64,000 bases of DNA from Symsagittifera roscoffensis. Its lineage: Eukaryota > Xenacoelomorpha > Acoela > Convolutidae. The notes below the pieces were generated by a model. That model was not told the DNA's origin and did not search any database. It saw only the letters and a list, made by a program, of their open reading frames with translations. Position 1 is the first letter of the stretch. Every line of letters begins with the position of its first letter. Of this stretch, positions 37,103-49,020 are shown in pieces. The stretch is from assembly GCF_963678635.1 (NCBI RefSeq), contig NC_087067.1, positions 20,892,596 through 20,956,595 on the forward strand, read 5' to 3'. The position numbers were made by a program, and so were the translations under genes.

Positions 37103-37312
37103 TACATACACCATCAATTTTTGTTGTAAATTCTTTAAAAACTAACTCTCTACTATAAAAAGAAGAATGCGGAGTTTGGCTCATCAAAAAATAACACTTA
37201 AAACTACATTACTTCCGAAACTTTCTTTGAAAACTAAATTTTTTAATTTTTCTGGTGATCCAAGAATTTTGGATTTTTGATCAAGAAAACTCAACAATAC
37301 GACATCACATTC

Positions 37313-37437
37313 GATTAATTTGGCAGCTTTTGGATTCCGCAGACTCTCCCTCTCTCTCTCTCTCCCTCTCTCTCTCTTTCTCTCTTATTTCCTCAAAAGA
37401 AACTTTGAATCGGATTCTAAGCTGCCAAATTAACCGA
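37313..37437. repeat. (CT)n microsatellite flanked by a ~25-bp inverted repeat
   Basis: TTAATTTGGCAGCTT at 37316 pairs with AAGCTGCCAAATTAA at 37420, extending into TTGGATTCCG / CGGATTCTAA. Between them lies a CT-rich run at about 37345-37387. Confidence 0.85.
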
Positions 37438-37604
37438 CGGTGATTTCGTTTGTTGCGTAATGTAGATCCCAAGAAACCAAAACGCTTGAATCTGCGAAAA
37501 AAAATTACAAAAAAGCAAATGATTCTAGATTTTATCGACAAATGGTGGAACCCAAAGACTTTTGACGGAATTTCATTCAATTGAAATAATTGTCTGTCGA
37601 ATTA

Positions 37605-38054
37605 AAAACAAACAAGACTGATCGTGAGTGTTCCGACTGCACTTTAATTGGTCATTTAAAAGAAAGTATTTAAAAACTATAAATTTCGGACAACATCAAA
37701 GATTAAGTGTGAAAAAATTGAGTCAGAAGAAAGTAATACAACAGATAAGCTAGCCTCAATTCAATTTGAAACAATTTTTTTTTGCGGGATAATTCACCAT
37801 GCATAATTAATTTGCGTTTTTAACATTATGAAAAAAAAAATTTCACAGAGCAAATTAGTTCAGAGCATGCCCTAATTTGCTGTTTTCAAACTCCCAAAAT
37901 TTTGCAAAAAAAGATCGGAGGTATTCAGGGAGTCAGTATCTTCGATGGGGTGAACTTTTTTGATAAAATTTGTTATTATGATCGCCGAAAAATGACTGAA
38001 TAAAAAAACCACCCCGAGCATAAATATTCCTTTTTGTTCGAAAGTCGGAACAAC
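37605..38054 (-). mobile_element. Family A element, reverse orientation
   Basis: The tail comes first: AACAAGACTGATCGTG then GTTCCGACTGC. The head comes last: CACCCCGAGCATAAATATTCC then GAAAGTCGGAAC. The middle is diverged. It lies inside the outer inverted repeat. Confidence 0.55.
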
Positions 38055-38281
38055 AAGGCTAAGTTTTGCCGGCAAATTTCATATTGACGCTTGATTTAAA
38101 ATTTTTGCTCGCTAGCTAAATAGCGCAATTGTTTCAGAATTTCTGCAATTCAATAGTCCCAGTTGAATTGAAATCAATATTTAAACATAAAACACTAGGC
38201 TATTTAGCTGGCGAGCAAAAATTTTGAATCAAGCGTCAATGTGAAATCTACAGGCAAAAATCTAGCCGTGTTTGTTGTTAT
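38050..38281. repeat. Inner inverted repeat, ~75-bp arms
   Basis: The left arm 38050-38124 (AACAACAAGGCTA... ATTGACGCTTGATTTAAAAT... GCTAGCTAAATAGC) pairs with the right arm 38199-38281 (GCTATTTAGCTGGCGAGCAA... AAGCGTCAAT... TAGCCGTGTTTGTTGTT). The arms are separated by about 74 bp. Confidence 0.85.
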
Positions 38282-38546
38282 TTCCATAAACAAATTGCGT
38301 TTTTTTTTCAGTTGAAAGAAATTGTTTTGACAGTCCTTGGGTTCCATCATTTGTCAATAAAATCTAGAATTGTTTGCTATCTTTTTCGTTGGAATCCAGA
38401 TTTTGTCAGTGAATATCAATCAACAATCTACTGCGCTATTTGTAGTGTTTTTGATAAGTCAGATATATCAAGTTATGAATAGTCCCAATCAATTTTGTAT
38501 TAACCGCTCTAAAGCGTTGCCTATTTTCTGTGCAGCATATGCTTTT

Positions 38547-39075
38547 TTGGTCCGTTTTTCTAACGAAAGTAACGGAATATTTGTGCTAGTGGTAGTTTTT
38601 TCTTCAGACAAATTTCGATTTTTTAATTTGCCATTTTTGACGGATTTTTTTATATCATTCAAAAGGTATTGTTGTTCTGAGCTTCAGAAATGAAAAAAAA
38701 ATATTTAACCCCTGATCTTTTTTGCGAAGTTATACGGTTTTGAAGATTGACATTTTGATCAATTTAGGACAATACAGGCGCGATATAATTCGCGCTATTA
38801 ACGCGTAAGCGTAGATTTAGTCCGTCTTAGAAATCGTTCCAAATTGGTTGAAGTAAACTTATTTGACATAATTGATTTATTACTAGGAGCAAAATCTATC
38901 ACTTTGTACTTCATATGGCGTTTGGGGGGATGATTTCCACAACAGTTCTCATTTGAAAAAACAACTTTTTCATTTTATTTTTTAAATTTTATCTTAATCA
39001 TGTTATTACGGCTCCACAGTCCTTAAAAGGCAATCGGAACATTCAGGACTTCGCCCTGATACAAACATTTTTGTT
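38547..39075 (+). mobile_element. Family A element
   Basis: It has a head with TAACGAAAGTAACGGAATAT, a middle with GCGCGATATAATTCGCGCTA and CCAAATTGGTTGAAGTAAAC, and a tail ATCGGAACATTCAGGACTTC then GCCCTGATACAAAC. It is about 530 bp, longer than the copy at 25998 through an insertion after the head. Confidence 0.65.
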
Positions 39076-39986
39076 TAATTTACTGTAGGTGATCTTTACA
39101 ATGAAATTGTGACTAGTTAAAATTTAATTGTGTGTAACAACCAGAAGGGAAAATGCTGCAGTTTAATAAAAATCTCAAAACAATCTAAATCACCCCAACT
39201 TCACGTGGGTTTAATTAGTTGCAGATTTTTAGCATAGAAATCAACCACCTAGAAGACTTTTTGTAATCACAGTAAAATCATTTCTACGCATTTTCTGCGC
39301 AATTTTACGCATCAACAATTAGTATATTTCATAACTCTGAAAAAGTCTTTTTTTTGTGGTTAAAAACCATGCCGAATAATTGCAGCCAATCCATCACAGA
39401 ACACAAATTTTTTATATCACAACAAAAAATATCCGCTGAAAAGTGTCGGCCAAAAAAATCTGGCTGTGAAAAAATTAATCTAATTATTTGATAAATTTTG
39501 AGCTGATTTTCAGCTGTGGGGTGCTTTAACAGCTCAAATGCGGGCTGAGTATTCTCAATCACCAATTTAGTTACTATTACAGTATAAGATGAGAACTTTG
39601 CTACAATTTTGAATGAAAAAAATGTTTAAAAAGAAAGATGCTTATACCCCTATTGAACACTAGCTAGAAACAGACCAAAATGACTCTCTTATAATAACCT
39701 GTAGTTTGTCTCAAAATCGAATCGTTCTTTCGGAAATTGAGAATGGAATATTTACAGGCAACTTAACAAAAACTCATTTTATCTAGAGTTGTAAAATGTT
39801 CGTTAGTGAACTGATGCTAAATAGCATGTTCATTTGTAGCCAAAGATGTTGATCAATGTCAGTTTTTACAGTTAGCTCAGCAGGAAAATTTTTATTTACA
39901 ATTTTTTAAATCCAATTTTTGAATGAGAAAATGTCAAATGATTCCAATTAGCATATATTTCTAGATTTCTAAAGCTCTAGTTTTTT
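39076..39986. other. Non-coding, nothing recognised
   Basis: AT-rich. Its right end (39941-39980, GTCAAATGATTCCAATTA... TCTAAAGCTCTAG) matches 31769-31812 inside the receptor gene's third intron. Confidence 0.4.
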
Positions 39987-40504
39987 GTTCCGACTTTCAT
40001 AACGCAAATAACGGTATATTTGTGTTCGGGGTGAGTTTTGTTCTTCAGAAAATTTTCGACTTTTTAACTAGCCATTTTTGACGGAATTTTTTTTATTTCA
40101 TTCAAAAGAAGTTTTTGTCCTGAGCGTAAGTTTTAAAGGACATTTTACCTGTGACAATTTTCCGTAAAGTCACGGGGGTTAAAAGATTGCCATTTTAATC
40201 AATTTGAGAAAAATTACGCGCGATATAATTTGCTACATTGACGCGTAGGCGGAGGTTTAATCTGTCTTAGAAATCGTCCCAAATTGGTTAAAGCAGGTTG
40301 TTTGCCATGACTTCTATTTTACTAGACGCGAAATCTATCACTTTGTACTATATATGTCGTGTGGGTGGATGACTTTCACAAAAAGTCTCAAATTTGAAAA
40401 AAATCATTGTTTTTATTTTTACGTTTGATTGTTTCATGTTAATACTGCTCCATAGAAAGTCATTCGGAACGCTCAGGGCTTCGTCCTGATATGAGTGGTC
40501 TTGT
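39987..40504 (+). mobile_element. Family A element
   Basis: It starts GTTCCGACTTTCATAACGCA. The middle has GCGCGATATAATTTGC and CCCAAATTGGTTAAAGCAGG. The tail is TCGGAACGCTCAGGGCTTCG then TCCTGATATGAGTGGTCTTG. The hairpin in the tail keeps pairing despite base changes (CTCAGG / CCTGAT here), a covariation-like hint that structure matters. Confidence 0.65.
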
Positions 40505-42140
40505 ATATAATTCGATGCAGACATGAATTGATTTTTAAAATTGTTAGCAAATACCTTTCACCACCGTTATAGAAACTAAAATTGCTGACATAATGTAACA
40601 AGGACATGCATTTTTTCGCAAACCACAAAATTTTACCGCGAAATACTGAATTTGACGCATTGCTTGATTTTTTTGAGTTTTTTGACAGTTTTTCCTTTTC
40701 TTTTTAAATAAATTAAAAACAAATGAAAATGAACCTTCTTTTTAGATAAAAACTGAGCTGGAAAAAATTAAACATTCAAAATCGGCAAAGTAGATAATTT
40801 AATCACTAAACTCAATTTTTTGGAGTCAGACATTTCAAGAAATTGCTTTTCTATTACGAATGACAACGCAAAGTATCATTCAACCAATCTTAACTACCTC
40901 AACCTATCTAATCAAATATCTTAACTATCATTAAACCTATCTTAACAAAGTATCCTAGTTTTATCATAAAGTCATCAAAAGTTATGAGTTTTGTTTTATC
41001 AAACAAAACTAAGAAGTATAGCTTGCAATTTAATCAGAAATTAACTAATGCTGACGAGATGCAAGTTTAAAAGGACGATTATAAAAACAATGGTAAATAA
41101 ATTACTGTCTTCATTTATAAAAAAGTGATTTAGGTTTCAAAGAAGGTTAGAGCCAAGCATAGGATGGAATTGAAGGTCATTTTGAAGACCCTAAATCATT
41201 TCAAAAGAATAAAAAATATATATTTCTTCATTGGAAACAATTAAATTTAGGTTATTGCCTAAGATATTCGTGCAAGCATCCTTCTTTTTTGCTTTTGTTT
41301 AACTCAAAGATACCTAATGCTTGAAAAAACCTTCTCCGAAGATTGTTGAAAGCTAACTTATGCTCCATCTCCCTCCCCTTAAAAAACACGAAATTCCGTT
41401 AAAAACTAAAATAATTTGAAAACTCTTTTGCGTGCAAATCGAGATTAAATTAAGAAGAGCTCAAAAACAAATTTTCATTCTGTTTAAAAAAAAAAATTCT
41501 GACATTGTTATTGTCAGACTAAATCCAGAGCAACCCGTTGCTGTTGTTACATATGTAGTGTTGTTTTTGGCTTTCTCCTGCCAGGTTTTCTTTGAACGAC
41601 GTTTTCGTAACTTTTTCTGATTTGATATTTTTTATTCAAAGAAACGGTGTCAAACGCTCGTCAAACTGTAAAAGACAAGTATTCAGTTTCAGCCTAAAAT
41701 TGTGTTTGCCGAGCAATAACAGTTTTATAATCCGAAGTTGAAATTATTTTCCATATTTTGTGTTGTGTTTTAGTGAAAGGGCTTCCTATTTGGGGAGAAG
41801 TTAGGCTATTCAAGGCTGTTCAAGGGTCAAAGGGTAAAAATTTACTGTGTCACAAGGGTCAAACCTTACATAACACACCTTGTTTTTTAACACTGAGGAA
41901 AGAATTTTTTTTTACATGGTTAGCTTTTCCAGTAAATGAAACAATCTCTTGAATTAAAGTAAATTTTGAGTTTTGAGTGTCTCAAAGTCGTTGAACGTCT
42001 TCTTCTTACAACTTTGTAATGAAAAAGATCAGAGAGAGAAATCAAGCGTTCATAAGATTCCATTCGGTTTAGCAATAAAACGCTCAGCTCTATGCAGATA
42101 TATACAGGTTAAGAAGATAGAAGAAACTTTGTTGGCATAT
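40505..42140. other. Non-coding, nothing recognised
   Basis: AT-rich with no supportable exon or repeat. Short open frames (for example 41432-41620) look like chance. Confidence 0.4.
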
Positions 42141-42145
42141 CTTCA

Positions 42146-44620
42146 TCGAAAGAAGTCTATGGCCAAATTGTATTGACATCGTTGAACGTGTATGTTGATG
42201 AGATGAACTAAAATGCAAAAATTGCCAGTCTCACAATCATAGTGGTTGTGTAGAAGTTTTGACATGAATAGCAGGTCTTGCATTTGAATATATAAGGATA
42301 AAGGAAGTAGGTTGCACTGCCGCCGATTTTGTTTGTAGTCACTTTGACCAATTACCCATTTCAATATCTTTTTTGTACGTTTTCAGTGTGTTTAGATTGG
42401 TAATATTTGGTGAATAAAATTGGACCGCCATATATCAGTTTGGATAGAATTATCGATAGGTGAAAACTATTTTTTGAAAATTTTGGAATATTCCAGCAGT
42501 TTCTTTTCACCATAAAGAAAATTTTCCTTGCATTGGTTGAAAAATAACTACTTTGTTCATTCCATTAGAGGTCGTAACGTATAAAAATGCTAAAATTTTT
42601 TTGGCTGTACAACTTTATTATCTCTTTTCCATCAAAATAAAATTGTTTTTCAGGTAAGTGTTTTGAAATATGTTTATGTTCATCAATATTCAGAGGTAAG
42701 CGGTGATATTAGCTCCATTTGAAGAATCGAGATAGGTCCATTTGAATCTTTGAATTTGAAAAGCTGATAGATATAAAATTGGCGTAATCTACACATAGAA
42801 GGGGTGAAGATGATTTATGGGTAAAGAAATTGCGGAAAGATCCGTAACGTATCTATTTAAAAATAAAGCTGCGAGAACTGATCCTTGAGGTACTCCACTG
42901 GTTACAGGTTGCGGATCAGATACAACATCGCCAACCCGTACTTTTTATGTTCTGTTCATAAGATACGATTCGATAATCTTTTATAGTTTTTCACTCCTAG
43001 ATAATATAACCTATGCAGCAATATCTATGATCGACATGGTTGAACGCTTTTTCATAATCGCTATAGACAACATCAATTTCACAACCATTTTCCAAGGCAG
43101 TATAAATATGTTACATGTATATTGGGAGCTGTAATGGAGTGGAACGCTTTTTTCTAAAACCGTATTGGCAGTGTGAAAAGTATATTTTTGAGTGTGCATA
43201 TAGAGCAATGAAATCACAGCGTTCAAAGATGTTGGTTACATTTGCTAGAAGGGATACTTGACGATAGTTTTCTACGCTACTTTTTTCACCCTTTTTAAAA
43301 ATTGGGCTGACTACAACATTCTTTCATAATTTCTTTTATCTTGGAGAAAATTTTAGAAAATGATTTCAGAATCGCGTCCGGGCCATTGGCTTTTTTTATG
43401 CCCAGTCCCAAGCATACTGTTTCAATAGTGAGTTCGGATATGTCGAAACAAAGATTTTTGGTAAATTAGGATAGTCAGTGGTTAAAGTAAACGTTGAAGA
43501 GCAAAAAAAGATAGAGAAAAACTCGAAAAAAGTCTCAGCTCGCATAGAGGCGTCACTTACTTGTTTTGTTTGTAGATAAACAGAAGATGGTATCCTAAAT
43601 GGTTTATAGGACCTAAATTATCTAAATAAATCATTTATTATTTGTATATTTCTTATTAGCCAGGTTGCTTTCAAGATTGATCTAACCCTCTTCAATCATC
43701 TTTAAACATTGGTTTTGTTGCAAAGATTTTTTTGTTTAATTATACACCTTGTTCAATTCGGATTTTTTGAAGTTTTCTAGTATATTTGATGTGGGCGGTT
43801 TGATCATTGGTGCTAAGGACGACCAATGAACTGTTCTACGCGTTACTGATTCACAAATAATTTCGGTTACCAGGCATACCATTGGTCTAAAAGAACATTT
43901 AGATTGCTCCAACAAAAACCGATTGTAATCTCCACAACAGTAGCTAAAATTTGTTTTTCTTCTATTCGGTCTTGCAAAATTTAACGTGGTACCGCTTCTA
44001 ATTTTAAAAATAACTCCTACATGATTGGACATATGATAAACTTTATCAATTTTTATTACAAGATTGATTTCCAATGTAATTTTTAACGGAAACATTGTCT
44101 AGGGTACCGGTTGCACACGTGTTAAATCAACTATTTCTTCCATGTCTTTTTCTATAATCATATCTATGAAATTTTGCTGCGAGGCATTGTTTGATGAGCA
44201 GTCACCCCATTGCATCTTATCCAGTTTCATATCACCACCAATTATAAAGTGATCTGCTACTGTTTGAGTTATTAAGTCATAAACAACAGGAGTGAGTAAT
44301 TCCAAGGTTTGGTAATGAGGACTATCGTCCGGATGTTTATAAATTGAAATCAGTAACATTTTTTTTCCGTTTTTTAGAAACAGGCAGCCTTTAATTGTAC
44401 CAGGAATGTTTATAATCGATGTTTTTGGGGTTAAGAGCGTAGATTTAACTCCAATTAGAACACCTCCACTTAAAGAAATGTCACGTGTGGGTCTTTCGGA
44501 ACGTAATAATCTGTAATTTTGAAGAAAATGTTCTCCGTCTTCAAATTTCATCAGCCATGTTTCCACAAATAAAGAAAACATCGAAACCAAATGTTTTGAC
44601 GAAATATGCCAGTCGTTCAT
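42146..44620 (-). mobile_element. Non-LTR (LINE-type) retrotransposon fossil, minus strand
   Basis: It reads from 44620 down to about 42146. The endonuclease comes first (listed separately). Reverse transcriptase remnants follow: CQYGFRKKRST near 43180, EIDVVYSDYEKAFNHVDH (first catalytic Asp region) near 43080, SGVPQGSVLAALFLNRYVTD near 42895 and a decayed YxDD-like YVDYANF near 42800. The C-terminal LLPLSLYIQMQDLLFMSKLL (42305-42240) is typical of the end of such ORFs. The order and spacing suit a Jockey/CR1-like element. Frameshifts and stops make it dead. The 5' end may be truncated near 44620. Confidence 0.8.
44099..44620 (-). pseudogene. Endonuclease (EEP) domain of the LINE fossil
   Basis: A 173-codon frame with landmarks of apurinic-type LINE endonucleases: ETWL (metal-binding Glu region), a GGVLIGVK strand, LLISIYKHP, and IIGGDMKLDKMQW, where GDxN has become GDMK. 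The usual Asn is therefore replaced, which would impair catalysis. The SDH-like box survives in the next frame (43736-44095) as HMSNHVGVIF. The N-terminal start of the domain is missing from this frame. This module would nick target DNA to prime reverse transcription. Confidence 0.75.
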
Positions 44621-44639
44621 ATTTGGAAGTTTGACCTTG

Positions 44640-46880
44640 AGCTGAACGTTTAATCTTGATTTTGGTGAGAAAAGTAGTTGTCAAATTTTCGAATTGAGCC
44701 TATCATGCTCAAGTTTCTTGCGACAACTGAAAATACGAGAAAAAAAAAACAGAAGATTCGAGTGATAATCGGGGGAAAGTTGCTAGAAAAACACAAGAGT
44801 AAACTTGCTATTCGCAACTTTACTATAATAATCCAGCACGAGTAGAGCTACCTTGTTCCCGAAAGAAAATCAAAGATTTATGGAAGACGAATAGAGAAGA
44901 CGATTAATTGGACCAGAGTGATACTTGAGTGGAAAGGTGGACAGCTGAAGCTGCCCAATGTTCCAGGAAGAAATACTTATTCTTCAGTTCAAAATTATTT
45001 AATTTAAACTCCTTGAGCTAGGTTAATTACCCTAAATCAATTCTTGACTTGCTTTACCATTATTAGTTATTCAATTCTAGAGGTCGTGTCGGTATCTGAG
45101 TACCTAATTTAAATTTCTTGAGTGTATTTTATGTGATTATGTTGAGTTAAGGCGAGTTTTCAGGTCGATCCATCTGAAAATGCTCAAAGGTCCACTGTCC
45201 AATAAAAACTAACGGTATGCTTAAATTCCGACCCTGTTTTTGATGGCGTTTGCGTGTTTTAGGTATTTTGAGACCTGACTATGGGGGCGTTCTTATTTCT
45301 AGAGTGGGGGGTTATTTTGGCGTTAGCCTCTAAGCTGTAACACTGGTTGTAGTCTCATGTCGCAAGGTAACCGAATTGGCTCCGACCGCATGAGTTAGAA
45401 AAACACAAGAGATAGTGGCCCTGACTCTTGAGCCAATGGTTATAGGGCCTATTGCTCTTAGCCTCATATGTGACTTGAGTAGGTGACTGTTACATAAAGT
45501 TTTTATGGCGCTCCTGGGTGTTTTTACGACATCAGGACTACGGGATCGGACTCAATTGACGCAGCTCCGGGCTACATGCCCATTCTAGAGTACCGGTGGT
45601 ACGGTTCAAGGGGTCCACCTTCTGGTTGTACCGTGATAGCTTTTTAAGAAAACTTGAGAAAATTTCCCGGTGCGGTTTGCGAAACGAGGCCTAGCTAACC
45701 GAGTAAAGGTGGCCACTAGAAGGTTAAAAAACGAGTAAAAGACAAAAAGCGAAACGAAAAACAAAAAGCGAAAAAGACTAGAAATAGGAACAAAAAACGG
45801 TTTAGAAAATTCAAAAAAGGATAGTGGCTTTGAATTTCAGATTATGTGGATCAAACTTTCATATTAATTAAAATAGTATATTCATACTGTTTTCAATAAG
45901 AACGATTGTCTCGATCAAATCAGCAACGTTAAACAGGTGCCCGAGTTGGGGGCGTTGAAAAAGTTTTCAGATAGCCCTGCAACCTCATTGGACCACTGTG
46001 AGACTTGACTGGAACAGGTGACCAGTCAAGTGGCCAACTGGTTCTCAGGGCGGGAAGCAGAGGACACGCGACTGGGTAAAGGCTACCAGCAGCGAGACCA
46101 GAGCAGTACAGAAAAGAGAAGGGATCACAAAGGTGTCCTGTTTGTTCAAACGGGTATCGTTAAAACCCACTTTATACTTTAGGAGATAGGTGTAGAAGTG
46201 AATAAGCGTGTCCCCACTGTTTTGAGAAAAGGTTTTTGCTTGAGCAGAGCTTGGAAACAGTTTCTACGGGCTTTCTCTCGAGAGGTTTAGCATCCATCGC
46301 GCTTAGGCTATTTTTCGGCTTAAGTGGGGGGCTAGATAGGGAGGAGGTTAGAAAGGGGCTGATTAAGTTTGATGGTTGGAAATTGTAAAAAGGGGAGCAT
46401 CTTTCCTGTATCTAAACAATCGATATCGTCGATTTAGTTACATTAGACTAACTAGAGTTTAGAAAGGTCTAGTTTAAGACTCAGAAAAAGAGTTGGAACT
46501 TGAAGGTACACGGTATTAAACTCGAAATGAGGTGAGTAACCTGGCCGGATCGGGTGGGGGTGATCTGATATAGACAGTTTTTTGGAACCCATCAGGTGAA
46601 CGTCCTATCAGAACGTTAATAGTGAAGAGGTAAAAAGCGTTACAGTCAGGTACCAGGCATTTTTTTTTCGAAAGACAGCCCTTGTCGCCTATAAATTTTG
46701 GGTACATTGATTTTTTCTTGTTTTTATGGCTTTTATTGATTTCGGTTTTCATCATTTTACGCAGTATTGGTGCATCTGCAACCACAAGAAGGCTTAAAAA
46801 CAAGTTGTATTTCGACTTGCATTGGGCTTGAGAAAGAAAGGGAATTTCAGAGAAACTCAATAAAATTTGTTTAACAAAAT
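44640..46880. other. Non-coding leader region with shifted composition
   Basis: Between the LINE fossil and the minisatellite the base composition changes to less AT-rich with many G-runs (for example GAGTTGGGGGCGTTG at about 45953 and AGATAGGGAGGAGG at about 46334). No gene, tRNA or convincing LTR was found. It may include the 5' LTR and leader of the gypsy-type element, but I found no matching 3' copy after 60400. Confidence 0.35.
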
Positions 46881-47049
46881 CGGGTTTTGGGGGATTTTTT
46901 ACACGACCTCTAGAGGTAGTACCGGGATAGTGGACAGATTATCCCAACACTGGTGTTCCGGAAGTGGTACTGGTGTAGGGGATAAAGTGTCCAAACACTC
47001 AAGCTATGGTATTGGAGGTGTTACAAGAGTCCTTGCGGCAGTTCTTGGA

Positions 47050-47275
47050 TAGTGATTTAAGGGTCCCAACACTTAAGTCCTGGGATAGTCTTTTTAGGGT
47101 CCAAACACTTGAGTCCTGCGATAGCATTTTAAGGGTCCCAACACTTGAGTCCTGCTAAAGAATTTTAAAGGTCCCAACACCTGAGTCGTGGGATAGCATT
47201 TTAAGGGTCCCAACACTTGAGTCATGAGATAGCATTTTAAGGGTCCCAACACTTGAGTCCAGTGATAGCAAGATT
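47050..47275. repeat. Minisatellite, ~6 units of 36 bp
   Basis: Units have the form GGGTCCCAACACTTGAGTCC followed by TGCGATAGCATTTTAA, with point variants. The array passes directly into the 21-bp array, which shares the GGGTCCCAACACTT half. Confidence 0.9.
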
Positions 47276-47282
47276 CTGGCGA

Positions 47283-47668
47283 AGGGTCCTAAAACTTTAA
47301 CGAAGGGTCCCAACATTTTGTCCAAAGGTCCCAACACTTTGGCGAAGGGTCCCAACACTTTGGCGAAGGGTCCCAACACTTTAGCGAAGTGTCCCAACCT
47401 TTTGTCCAAGTGTCCCAACACTTTAGCCAAGGGCCCCCAACACGTCAGCGAAGGGTCCCAATACTTTAACGAAGGGTTCTCACACTTTGGCGAAGGGTTC
47501 CAACATTATAGCGAAGGGTCCCAACACTATAGCGAAGGGTCCCAACACTTTAACGAAGGGTCCCAACACTTTAACGAAGGGTCCCAACACTTTAGCGTAG
47601 GGTCCCAACACTTTAGCGAAGGGTCCCAACACTTTGTTGAAGGGTCCCAACACTTTAGCGAAGGATAC
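47283..47668. repeat. Minisatellite, ~18 units of 21 bp
   Basis: Units are variants of GGGTCCCAACACTTTAGCGAA. Being 21 bp (seven codons), the array stays open on both strands: KGPNTLA then EGSQHFN heptapeptides on plus, VLGPFAK heptapeptides on minus. One 22-bp unit near 47430 shifts the plus frame between those two readings. I do not regard these frames as genes. Confidence 0.9.
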
Positions 47669-47826
47669 TAACTGAAATTCAAACGGAGGAAAAGTGTTGA
47701 CCTCTAGTTGTTTTAACTAGTTTCAGGAACATTTGAGATTTTTCGTATATTGTGATTAGGTTTTTAAAATAGAACTTGCTTGTACATATTAGAATTGTAG
47801 ATAAAAGAAAATTGTAGATAAAGATC

Positions 47827-48800
47827 ATGAGCAGAACAAGAGTGTCATTACCGGAAAGGAAAGGGGTAGGATTTAAGCAAAACCAACAGTCGACACAACG
47901 GAAGCAAACACCCACGATCCCGAGAGTGATGAGAAAAAACATTTCAGTTAACATGTTCAACACAAGAAGCAACAAAGAGCAAAAGACTAGAGAAAAGCAA
48001 TTAATCAAAAGACTGCGACGGTCGCAGAGATTGATCGTGAGATGCCGGAGCAAAGCATAGATAGAACGGAACGGAAAACGACAGAGTCGACACCTATGCA
48101 GAATGTAGAAGAGCCAGTAACAAAGACAGTAGTGTTCTTACCATTAGGCAATGAGGACGATACCACCAACAACACACCAGACACAAAAAAAGACTACTCA
48201 CAAACGAAGAGAACATCGTTCACGGAGAAGTTGGCGGCGATGGTTGGAATGAAACCGAGAGAAAAAGAGGAGGTACCAACTGTGACTGAAAAAAGCAAAT
48301 CTTTTGGTACGTTTTCCGCTAAGCAAAGGAAACTGACCAGGAGAAGGAGAAATTCACAAAGAGAAAAGTGGGTCACCAAACTGAGCGAGCGACAAAGCCA
48401 AACGTAACTTTAGTTGAAATGGGGACTTGTTGACAAAGTTTGAACATATAGACAAAAAAATAAAGGTGCGGAGAGGAAGACCGCCAGGAATTGAAGAAGG
48501 AATTGCGACATAACAAGAATGAATACCTAGATAACTACTTTGTCCTGGCGAGGGCCACAGAAGAGAAGCTACAATAGATAGCAGGGAAAATGGATACAAC
48601 AGATAAGGAACGAGAGAAATATATCAAGAATGATAAGGAGGAGATGAAGAAACAGTTTGATACCAGGAATAACCATGTGTGGAATCTAGAGAAAAGAATA
48701 GACACAATGAGCAGGGACCAAGCAGAAAGTTCTTGTGCCATAAATTTGAAGTTGGATGCACTCTTGAGAAACTCTATTGCTCAAGAGAAAACAGTAGCAG
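47827..48800 (+). pseudogene. Gypsy-type element: gag N-terminal region, broken
   Basis: Several overlapping plus-strand frames (47827-48060, 48042-48407, 48590-48805) encode hydrophilic, Lys/Arg/Glu-rich, probably coiled-coil sequence, with codon usage and base composition like the rest of the element. Reading must change frame at least twice. 48590-48805 (KEREKYIKNDKEEMKKQF) looks helical. By position it is the 5' part of gag. There is no conserved motif, so the assignment rests on position and composition. Confidence 0.5.
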
Positions 48801-49020
48801 ACTAAACAGAAAAGCAACCTGGAACAAGGGTCGATTTTGTGGAACCGCAACGCAAAAAACAGGAGTCTACATCATTACCCCGGATCGACAACAGCATAGG
48901 GCCAGGGATTACCAAAACTGCTATGTATGGGGAGACTCGAACTTGACGAGGATAACAGGGGATTGGACTGCACACACGAGTATAACACCTGATGCCATAA
49001 CATGGTCGAGTACCTGAGAA

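Larger units (their letters stand above)
37490..38400. repeat. Outer inverted repeat (~95-bp arms) enclosing a family A copy
   Basis: The left arm (37490-37585) contains TAGATTTTATCGACAAATGG and GGAACCCAAAGACT. The right arm (38310-38400) contains their complements AGTCCTTGGGTTCC and CATTTGTCAATAAAATCTA. The arms are imperfect. They enclose a reversed family A element and a smaller hairpin, as though a foldback element was invaded. Confidence 0.75.

Noticed and set aside
36331-37187. Open frames inside the long hairpin
   Set aside because: Matching frames occur on opposite strands of both arms, as expected from a palindrome, and they lack recognisable domains.
38370-38693. 107-codon plus-strand frame
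   Set aside because: It spans the arm of an inverted repeat and the head of a family A element, so it is not a gene.
46516-46860. 114-codon minus-strand frame in the leader region
   Set aside because: No recognisable domain, opposite to the element's coding strand, and a composition that fits a chance frame.
47155-47671. Long heptapeptide-repeat frames on both strands (KGPNTLA/EGSQHFN and VLGPFAK)
   Set aside because: They follow from a 21-bp minisatellite unit lacking stops; both strands are open equally and nothing else supports a gene.
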